From NCBI GenBank assembly GCA_031282325.1, contig JAITDY010000024.1:1-6766 (forward strand): 6,766 nucleotides of DNA, given 5' to 3'. This document shows positions 1-5,233 of this stretch, in pieces. This stretch comes from Lactobacillaceae bacterium. Its GTDB lineage: Bacteria > Bacillota > Bacilli > Lactobacillales > Lactobacillaceae. The notes beneath the pieces were generated by a model. The model was not told where the DNA came from. It made no database searches and saw only the letters and a program-made list of their open reading frames with translations. The number at the start of each line of letters is the position of its first letter. The stretch's first letter is position 1. The translations under genes and the position numbers were made by a program.

Positions 1-76
1 TTTTCAAAATTAACTATCACTTTCCAGCAACGTGACTTTCTTAAAGTATTTTGAAAAACTTTCTGTTCAGTTAATA
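1..76 (-). ncRNA. Partial T-box leader (Stem I), running off the left edge
   Basis: The minus strand here looks like the 5' part of a T-box riboswitch, which reads tRNA charging and controls aminoacyl-tRNA synthetase or amino-acid genes. After GAACAG (63-68) comes TTTTCAAAAT (48-57), which pairs perfectly over 10 bp with ATTTTGAAAA at 1-10. Inside this lie AAGAAAG, resembling the GAGAG element of Stem I, and GTCAC (32-36) pairing with GTGAT (16-20, one G-U) around the loop GTTGCTGGAAA (21-31), which resembles the GGTTGGTG-AAA apical element of lactobacillus T-boxes. The specifier codon would lie just outside the window, so amino-acid identity cannot be read; gene order in Firmicutes (ylmH-divIVA-ileS) suggests isoleucine. 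Antiterminator and T-box sequence are not in view. The assignment is from remembered family patterns plus pairing, and is moderate. Confidence 0.55.
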
Positions 77-81
77 ATTAA

Positions 82-110
82 ACTTTACCTTCTTTTGAAT
101 TAAAAATCAA
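82..110 (-). promoter_or_regulatory. Putative promoter after ylmH
   Basis: On the minus strand TTGATT (105-110) and TAAAGT (82-87) stand exactly 17 nt apart, each matching the sigma-A consensus at four of six positions. The start of transcription would fall near 75, just before the GAACAG that opens the T-box-like structure. The position supports the call more than the sequence does. Confidence 0.45.
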
Positions 111-139
111 TTAATACGGGGTTTGTACATTAAAGTTCT

Positions 140-910
140 CTATCTACCAATTTTCAAAAAATTTGCCTTCACTTTATTCCGGTTAGTATTACCAATTGTT
201 TCTAAAAAAATAATTCTTCCGTGTCCTTTAACAGAAATAGTATCACCTCTTTTAAGAGCATACGATACATTATCAAAATTAAAAAAATTAAGTTTTACAT
301 CATTATTTTCTATTTTTGTTTTAGCATCCGATCTTGATATTTTTAATATTTCGCCAATAGCAACATCTAATCTTAGAGATGGTAACATTACAGTTATCTC
401 TTTAGAATCGTTTTTTGGCTGAATAATTTGATCAAAATTTTTTTGAACAATATTGACATGTGTTTTTCCAATTTTTTTTATTTGGGAAATTACAAATGGC
501 ATAATCGAAGTTTCAATAATTACTTGCCATCTGCTTTCATCGGATTCAAATATATCACCGATACTTTGAAATTTAATACCGTTATTAATTAAACTTCCTA
601 GAATTGTAGAGTGGTAAATATTATTAAATTTAGTTTCATATTCAATTTCTAACAAAGAAATATTCCAATTAATTTTATTAAAATCAATAGACTGTCGAGA
701 TAAAAACATTTTCTTTTTTTCTGAATTATTAAGTAGACCAAAAGAAATAATAAAAAGATTTTCTTTATTGGCAAAATCGTTAACTATTTGTTGTTCTCTG
801 ATATTCAAAAAATGAGTTAAATATTCACCATATTTTGCTTGATTAACGATTGAATTAGCAATTTTAGCAAATTCTTGTTCTTTTTTTGTATAATGTGTTG
901 AATTTTCCAT
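140..910 (-). CDS. ylmH: YlmH family S4-domain RNA-binding protein
   Basis: YlmH proteins carry an S4 RNA-binding domain and sit in the dcw cluster of Gram-positive bacteria. B. subtilis YlmH has been linked to ribosome-associated quality control, binding stalled 50S-nascent chain complexes in a way related to RqcP. The 256-residue product has an N-terminal region typical of the family (about 1-80, with YLTHFLNIREQQIV), a middle RNA-binding-like domain (about 85-160, with STILGSLINNGI, GDIFESDESRWQVII and a basic QIKKIGKTHV) and the S4 domain (about 177-240: LPSLRLDVAIGEILKISRSDAKTKI and then ALKRGDTISVKGHGRI). Length matches the family. The ATG at 908-910 is preceded by an in-frame TAA two codons upstream, so it is the farthest start; no later Met fits. 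There is no Shine-Dalgarno: the 10 nt before the ATG are GTTATAAACA, directly after the T-run of the hairpin. The gene ends in TAG. Confidence 0.92.
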   Translation of the reverse strand: MENSTHYTKKEQEFAKIANSIVNQAKYGEYLTHFLNIREQQIVNDFANKENLFIISFGLLNNSEKKKMFLSRQSIDFNKINWNISLLEIEYETKFNNIYHSTILGSLINNGIKFQSIGDIFESDESRWQVIIETSIMPFVISQIKKIGKTHVNIVQKNFDQIIQPKNDSKEITVMLPSLRLDVAIGEILKISRSDAKTKIENNDVKLNFFNFDNVSYALKRGDTISVKGHGRIIFLETIGNTNRNKVKANFLKIGR

Positions 911-920
911 TGTTTATAAC

Positions 921-943
921 AAAAAAATCGCTCATTAGCGATT
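921..943 (-). terminator. Terminator-like hairpin overlapping the sepF stop
   Basis: On the minus strand AATCGCT (937-943) pairs perfectly with AGCGATT (926-932) across a 4-nt AATG loop (933-936), and the 3' arm runs into seven T residues (921-927). The form is that of a rho-independent terminator with a short 7-bp stem and only three G-C pairs, so termination may be partial. The TAA stop of sepF (935-937) straddles the loop and the first base of the upstream arm, so ribosomes ending sepF would cover the hairpin. Confidence 0.65.
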
Positions 944-1462
944 ATATAAATTATTTGGATTCAAGTTAGAATTAGAACTTCCACCATTAATTAAGGTATT
1001 AACTACATCACCTTGAACAATGTAACCTTGTGGTGTAACTAAATACATATCTTCTCTAATTTTGCTTAAATTACCTTTAGTAGACCAAACAGCACCAGAA
1101 ATAAAGTCAATTGCTCTATTCATTTGACTTTCATCAATCGATGAAAAATCTACAAATACTGGTTCTCCTTGCAGTAAAGACGCTACAATTGATTTAGCAT
1201 CAGAATAAACTTTAGCTCGAATAACTGAAATTGGCTTTTGAATTGAAGGATTTACATTAGGACTAACCGGTTGTTGTATCGTTTGATTTTGGTTATTTCT
1301 ATTTCCTCCACCAAAAGAAAAAGGATTTGCAGTTTGTTGCTGTCTTGGTTGTTGAAACTGTTGTTGTGGCTGTTGAATTTGCTGTTGAGGAACATATTCA
1401 TCATCATAAAAATCCTCTTCGTCAGCTCCACCATTAAAAATTTTGTCAAAAAATCCGGCCAT
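935..1462 (-). CDS. sepF: Cell division protein SepF
   Basis: SepF is a membrane-bound protein that binds the FtsZ C-terminal tail, bundles FtsZ filaments and acts in septum formation beside FtsA. The 175-residue product has an N-terminal amphipathic membrane-binding helix (MAGFFDKIFN, 1-10), an acidic stretch (14-23), a low-complexity Q/P/N-rich linker (about 24-75) and the SepF core domain (about 77-160). The core begins ISVIRAKVYSDAKSIV and contains PVFVDFSSID, AIDFISGAVW and MYLVTPQGYIV, the expected beta-strand and glycine features of the family. It directly follows ftsZ; in B. subtilis ylmE stands between them, and ylmG follows sepF. Here neither is present. The final codons and the TAA stop are part of a terminator-like hairpin. 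The start is fixed by a clear ribosome-binding site and the conserved N-terminus. Confidence 0.94.
   Translation of the reverse strand: MAGFFDKIFNGGADEEDFYDDEYVPQQQIQQPQQQFQQPRQQQTANPFSFGGGNRNNQNQTIQQPVSPNVNPSIQKPISVIRAKVYSDAKSIVASLLQGEPVFVDFSSIDESQMNRAIDFISGAVWSTKGNLSKIREDMYLVTPQGYIVQGDVVNTLINGGSSNSNLNPNNLYNR
941..946 (-). promoter_or_regulatory. Possible -10 element for a ylmH promoter
   Basis: A perfect TATAAT lies on the minus strand in the last codons of sepF, just before the hairpin. The sequence 17 nt upstream is a poor -35 (CTAACT), and a TTGAAT lies at too short a spacing (12 nt). In such AT-rich DNA this may be chance. If real, a transcript would start near 934, inside the hairpin, and give ylmH a leader of only about 24 nt. 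Confidence 0.25.
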
Positions 1463-1468
1463 TATTAA

Positions 1469-2896
1469 TTATCCTTTTTTAAAGAATGAAGGACGATTAT
1501 CGTCATCATTTCCGTCGTTATTATTTTGTTCATCAAATACATTTGGTATTTGATTATTTGTATTTTGTATAGGTGTTTGATTTTGCTGAGTTGATGAATT
1601 ACCAAACAAATTACTAGGGTCGTTTTGAATTGGTGGTTGCGTTGGAATTTGTTGTGGCTGTATATTATTTTGCTGAGGTTGATTTCCAAACACTACTGGA
1701 TTAATATTCCAATCATCAAAACTTGCTTGATTATTATTTAAATTTTGATTATTAAAATCAATTGTAGTTTGTGTCGATACTGGCGAAGTATTTACATCGA
1801 AAACTGACTGTGTTGTTTGCGGTGCAACTGTTTCATTATTAAAAATGCTAGTTGATTGAGGTTGGGTTTTATTTACATTATTATGAATATTTGTAGCAAT
1901 AACAGTAACTTTTAGTTCATCATCTTGCAATGAATCATCAAAAGATGCTCCAGGAACAATATTGGTATCTTCACCTACTACTTGTCGAATAACATCAGTT
2001 GCTGATTGTACGTCGAATAATTGCATCGAATCAGTTTGTGTTGCCACATTTACAATAACATCACGTGCACCTTTAATATCTATTTCCAGCAGTGGAGAAG
2101 AAATTGCGGCTTTAGTGGCATCAGATGCTCGGTTATCACCGGTTGCAATTCCGATTCCAAGTAAAGCTGTACCCCCATCACTCATAACTGTTCGAACATC
2201 AGCAAAATCAACATTTATAATTCCAGGTTTAGTAATTAAATCAGTTACGCCTCGAACTCCTTGTTGTAAAACAACATCGGCTTCATTTAAAGCATCCTTA
2301 AAATTCGCGCGTTTATCAAGTACATCAAATAACCTATCATTTGATACAACTAATAGCGTATCGACATTTTCCTTTAATTTTGCCAATCCTTCAGCAGCAA
2401 AACGTGCGCGTTTTGGTCCTTCAAAACCGAAAGGTTTTGTTACGACTGCAACTGTTAAAGCGCCAGCTTCTTTTGCCATTTTAGCAACTAATGGAATAGC
2501 ACCATTCCCGGTACCGCCACCCATTCCAGTAGTCACGAAAACCATATCTGCTCCAGCGATAGCACTTTTGATTGTATTTGCAGATTCTTCAGCAGCTTTT
2601 TCACCAGTTTCTGGATTCGATCCAGCTCCTAATCCTTTTGTCAATTCAGGACCAAGTTGAATTTTAATCGGTGCTTTTGAATCGGCTAAAGATTGAGCAT
2701 CTGTATTAGCTGCGATAAACTCAACGCCAGTTACACCATCTTCAATCATGCGATTAACAGCATTTGTTCCGCCACCGCCTAAACCAATTACTTTAATATT
2801 TGCACCAAAAGTTGGGGTTAATTCAACTGAAATTTGTTCAGCATTACTAGTTTTTTTCGTTTCACTATTATTCACAGTTTGTTTTCTTTCTGCCAT
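1469..2896 (-). CDS. ftsZ: Cell division protein FtsZ with long Q/N-rich C-terminal linker
   Basis: FtsZ is the tubulin-like GTPase that polymerises into the Z-ring. The core is complete: GGGGTNAVNRM (40-50), IAANTDAQSL (61-70), RNA-like glycine loop GGGTGNG (126-132 region), KPFGFEGPKR (154-163) and the T7 loop NVDFAD (228-233), whose two Asp residues complete the GTPase site across the polymer interface. The core ends near residue 338. At 475 residues it is clearly longer than B. subtilis FtsZ (382). The extra length is an N-terminal extension of about 31 residues before ANIKVIGLGG and a linker of about 125 residues. That linker is roughly 40% Asn plus Gln, with no Lys or Arg from 344 to 467, and carries repeated Phe motifs. 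It ends in the conserved-type tail DDDNRPSFFKKG, which binds FtsA and SepF. The signature glycine loop has Asn131 where Thr, Ser or Ala is usual. A good ribosome-binding site supports the start. Confidence 0.98.
   Translation of the reverse strand: MAERKQTVNNSETKKTSNAEQISVELTPTFGANIKVIGLGGGGTNAVNRMIEDGVTGVEFIAANTDAQSLADSKAPIKIQLGPELTKGLGAGSNPETGEKAAEESANTIKSAIAGADMVFVTTGMGGGTGNGAIPLVAKMAKEAGALTVAVVTKPFGFEGPKRARFAAEGLAKLKENVDTLLVVSNDRLFDVLDKRANFKDALNEADVVLQQGVRGVTDLITKPGIINVDFADVRTVMSDGGTALLGIGIATGDNRASDATKAAISSPLLEIDIKGARDVIVNVATQTDSMQLFDVQSATDVIRQVVGEDTNIVPGASFDDSLQDDELKVTVIATNIHNNVNKTQPQSTSIFNNETVAPQTTQSVFDVNTSPVSTQTTIDFNNQNLNNNQASFDDWNINPVVFGNQPQQNNIQPQQIPTQPPIQNDPSNLFGNSSTQQNQTPIQNTNNQIPNVFDEQNNNDGNDDDNRPSFFKKG
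1472..1476 (-). promoter_or_regulatory. sepF ribosome-binding site inside the end of ftsZ
   Basis: AAGGA on the minus strand is formed by the last Lys and Gly codons of ftsZ and lies 9 nt before the sepF ATG. With 6 nt between the ftsZ stop and sepF start, the two genes are very likely translationally coupled. Confidence 0.8.
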
Positions 2897-2904
2897 TATT
2901 AAAA

Positions 2905-2910
2905 ACCTCT
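2905..2910 (-). promoter_or_regulatory. ftsZ ribosome-binding site within the ftsA stop region
   Basis: AGAGGT on the minus strand overlaps the TAG stop of ftsA (2909-2911) and lies 8 nt before the ftsZ ATG. It is the best Shine-Dalgarno match in the window. It fixes the ftsZ start and implies that ribosomes finishing ftsA reload on ftsZ. Confidence 0.85.
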
Positions 2911-4270
2911 ATTCTTTTATTTTACCTAATGCATCTTTAATTTTATTTTTTATTGAATCAAAGCTTTTTTTAACATTTGAACTGGTCGAATCGAGGTTCT
3001 TTACTTGCAATTGATCATTTCGAGTATTGAAAGACCTATTTAAATTCACAGTTCCATTTATTAGTGTACCGTTTATTGCCTTATCTGTCGAGTTTTGGCC
3101 AGCTAAAGTATGTGATATTGCAATTACATTGCTCCAAGCAGGATCTCGAGCACCAATGTCCGATGGAATATATAAAATCGACCGTCTATCCAATACATCA
3201 GCTAAAAATTCATTAATACCCGTTAAAGCAGCTGCTCCTCCAGAAATTACAATATTATAATTTGGAATATCATTTCCGAAATCATTAACTAAGCGTTCAT
3301 ACAATTCGTTAATAATTTCCTTTAATCTAGCTACGATAATTTCAGAAACATATCTGCCTGAAACTTCTTGCAAATTACCAGTTATAGTTGATACAACATT
3401 AATTATTTGATCATTTTGAATGGTAAGTGGATCAGCAATTCCTTTAGAACGTTTTAAATCTTCAGCTGTTTTAAAATCCATTCCTAAGTTAGAAAAAGTT
3501 TCATTCAAAACATTTAAAATATCAAGAGTAATATTTCTCCCGCCTTTAGAGACACTCGTCACATAATTTATAGAATTATCTTTAATCACTGTTAAAGTAG
3601 TTTGTTCAGCTCCGAAATCAATTGTGATTGCACCATTTAAGGCATCTTGTTCATCTAAAACGTATTTATAAAATGCATAATTACTTAAAACAAATTTTTC
3701 AATGTTTAAACCGGCTTTACTTATGGCGCTTCGATATGCCTCTACTAAAATTTGTGGCGCAACATATACATTAGCTCGCATCTCCAAAGTTGCTCCAACC
3801 ATACCAATTGGAGATTCAATATTGCCAAATTGATCAATTAAAAATTCTTCAGGAACAATATCAATAACTTCTTGTAAATTATTGATATCACGATTTAAAG
3901 TCATGGCATTTGCTAACACACTTTGAGTTACTTTTTGAATATGTTTTTCGTTAATTCTTCTTTCATTGTTTTCATCAGGATTAATGTTTGTATTTCCATT
4001 GATTAACCTTGAACCTGCCATCGTAGGAGGAATACCGACAATTACAGATGAAATTTGAATTCCAGTTTTTACAAAAATATCTTCGAGAACTTCATGAATC
4101 GAGGATGATAATTCATCAATGTTAGTAACTACCCCATTTTTGACACCTTTTGATGGAAGATTAGACATTCCAGCCACAACTAAAGAACCATTAGAAATGG
4201 GCATTAAAACTACTAATTTGATAGAGGATGAACCGATATCCAAACCTGCAAAATAAACATTATTATTCAT
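2909..4270 (-). CDS. ftsA: Cell division protein FtsA
   Basis: FtsA is the actin-like ATPase that attaches FtsZ filaments to the membrane and recruits later divisome proteins. The 453-residue product has the actin-fold motifs in order: phosphate 1 AGLDIGSSSIK (8-18), a 1C (SHS2) region at about 84-165, phosphate 2 ITIDFGAEQTTLTV (215-228) and the adenosine motif VISGGAAALTG (341-351). A variable linker (about 395-430) leads to a lysine-rich amphipathic helix (432-453) with V433, F437, I440, I444, L448 and I451 on one face, the expected membrane-targeting sequence. The ATG at 4268-4270 gives the conserved N-terminus, and an in-frame TAG upstream leaves no other ATG. No Shine-Dalgarno is at normal distance: TAGGA lies 20 nt upstream. 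The ATG overlaps a TGA of another frame (ATGA), which could allow coupled translation. The gene ends in TAG, 12 nt before ftsZ. Confidence 0.97.
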   Translation of the reverse strand: MNNNVYFAGLDIGSSSIKLVVLMPISNGSLVVAGMSNLPSKGVKNGVVTNIDELSSSIHEVLEDIFVKTGIQISSVIVGIPPTMAGSRLINGNTNINPDENNERRINEKHIQKVTQSVLANAMTLNRDINNLQEVIDIVPEEFLIDQFGNIESPIGMVGATLEMRANVYVAPQILVEAYRSAISKAGLNIEKFVLSNYAFYKYVLDEQDALNGAITIDFGAEQTTLTVIKDNSINYVTSVSKGGRNITLDILNVLNETFSNLGMDFKTAEDLKRSKGIADPLTIQNDQIINVVSTITGNLQEVSGRYVSEIIVARLKEIINELYERLVNDFGNDIPNYNIVISGGAAALTGINEFLADVLDRRSILYIPSDIGARDPAWSNVIAISHTLAGQNSTDKAINGTLINGTVNLNRSFNTRNDQLQVKNLDSTSSNVKKSFDSIKNKIKDALGKIKE

Positions 4271-4311
4271 ATGATAATAAAATAATACATTCCTAAAATA
4301 TATCTATGTTG

Positions 4312-4323
4312 TTTCTTAAGAAA
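4312..4323. repeat. 12-bp perfect palindrome between divIB and ftsA
   Basis: TTTCTTAAGAAA is perfectly self-complementary and sits just after the divIB stop in the 60-nt gap before ftsA. It has no loop and no following T-run, so it is not a terminator. It could be an operator half-site arrangement or chance in AT-rich DNA; no function is claimed. Confidence 0.3.
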
Positions 4324-4330
4324 AGTATTA

Positions 4331-5233
4331 TTAATTGTTCGTCTTTTGTTCGTTTTGATCATCCTGATTAGATTCGCTATTTTGGTCAGAACTACTTTCT
4401 TGTGAAGAATCTTTATTGCTATTATCATCGTTGGAAGAATCTTTTTTATTTTTTTTAGGTTTTTGATATTCTTCAATTTTTTTAGGATTGGTTGCTTGCT
4501 CAATTAGATTATGGTCCTGTTCTCCAATTGGTCTTGCAAATCCATCTCCAGTTATGTCAATAACTCCATTTGTTAAATCTTTTTCAGACAAAGTACTAAC
4601 AATTTGCGGATAAAATCCCATTTTCTTCTTAAAATTATTTGAGTTTGTATACACGATATTTCCATCACGCATAATAAAAGAAATTCTATGTAAATTAATT
4701 GAATTAGGAACAAAAACAACCTGACTAATTGAATTTCTAATCGAGGCATCTAATTCAAAATATTGTTTAATTGTATTTTTTAAATCAGCAGATTTCAATT
4801 TAAAATTCGAATAAACCGGAGCTTTTGTAGTTGGCATCTCTATATTTTTTAAGATAGAACCATTTTCGCTTAAAACGCTCCATTTTTGATCATTATTTAC
4901 ATAACCAAAATCAATATTTTCTTGAACCAAAACATTTAAAACCCCCTCAGGTTTAAATGCTAGTTTCAAACTTTTCACATCTTCATTATTTTTTATTTTA
5001 TTATTTATTGTATTTTCTTGATTTTTTAGCAACCAATACGGTGTTCCGACCCGAATATTTAAACTATTAAGCAATTTTTTATAGTTTGTTTGTACTGTTT
5101 TTACTTCAATTTTCCGAACCTTATTAAAGGGCAAAATAATCAAAAAAATAACCAAATCTATAAATATTAACAAAAAAAGGCTGTTGAAGAGATAGTTTTT
5201 TTTCATATTTAAATTTGTATTGTTATTTTCCAT
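4331..5233 (-). CDS. divIB: Cell division protein DivIB/FtsQ
   Basis: DivIB (FtsQ in Gram-negatives) is a bitopic membrane protein that scaffolds FtsL, DivIC and PBP2B at the septum, with most of its mass outside the cell. The 300-residue product has a very short cytoplasmic end (about 13 residues), one hydrophobic segment at about 14-36, a POTRA domain at about 39-106 (beginning VRKIEVKTVQ, with RVGTPYW and PEGVLNVLVQE), a beta domain at about 107-235 (with KWSVLSENGSIL and GVIDITGDGFARP), and a hydrophilic gamma tail from about 245. The tail is low complexity: a lysine-rich patch (KPKKNKK) and then mostly S, N, D, Q and E to the end. Many lactobacillus DivIBs have a longer cytoplasmic region. 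Family assignment rests on architecture, motifs and the invariant murG-divIB-ftsA order. The ATG overlaps the murG end by 11 nt; only a weak GGA is seen 11 nt upstream (5245-5247). Met10 is a less likely start. Confidence 0.93.
   Translation of the reverse strand: MENNNTNLNMKKNYLFNSLFLLIFIDLVIFLIILPFNKVRKIEVKTVQTNYKKLLNSLNIRVGTPYWLLKNQENTINNKIKNNEDVKSLKLAFKPEGVLNVLVQENIDFGYVNNDQKWSVLSENGSILKNIEMPTTKAPVYSNFKLKSADLKNTIKQYFELDASIRNSISQVVFVPNSINLHRISFIMRDGNIVYTNSNNFKKKMGFYPQIVSTLSEKDLTNGVIDITGDGFARPIGEQDHNLIEQATNPKKIEEYQKPKKNKKDSSNDDNSNKDSSQESSSDQNSESNQDDQNEQKTNN

Noticed and set aside
95..139. A terminator directly after ylmH
   Set aside because: There are T-runs and short TTGA/TCAA repeats, but no stem with G-C pairs followed by a T-tract. 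Any terminator for the operon may instead be part of the T-box leader beyond the window.
123..422. A 99-codon plus-strand frame opposite ylmH
   Set aside because: It overlaps the S4 domain of ylmH in antisense, has no ribosome-binding site and its hydrophobic look follows from AT-rich antisense codons.
1962..2660. A 232-codon open frame on the plus strand opposite ftsZ
   Set aside because: It is the antisense shadow of the highly conserved FtsZ core, with a composition (many S, T, P, A) expected from that, no ribosome-binding site and no recognisable domain.
4297..4325. A promoter for ftsA in the divIB-ftsA gap
   Set aside because: A TATATT (4297-4302) is present, but the sequences at 17-18 nt upstream (CTTTTC or ACTTTT) do not resemble a -35, so the match is no better than chance in this AT-rich gap.
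4267..4503. A 78-codon minus-strand frame rich in Lys and Ile running over the divIB end
   Set aside because: As an independent gene it is unconvincing: it lies mostly inside divIB in another frame, has no clear ribosome-binding site and poly-Lys/Ile composition. It is kept only as a possible coupling frame for ftsA.
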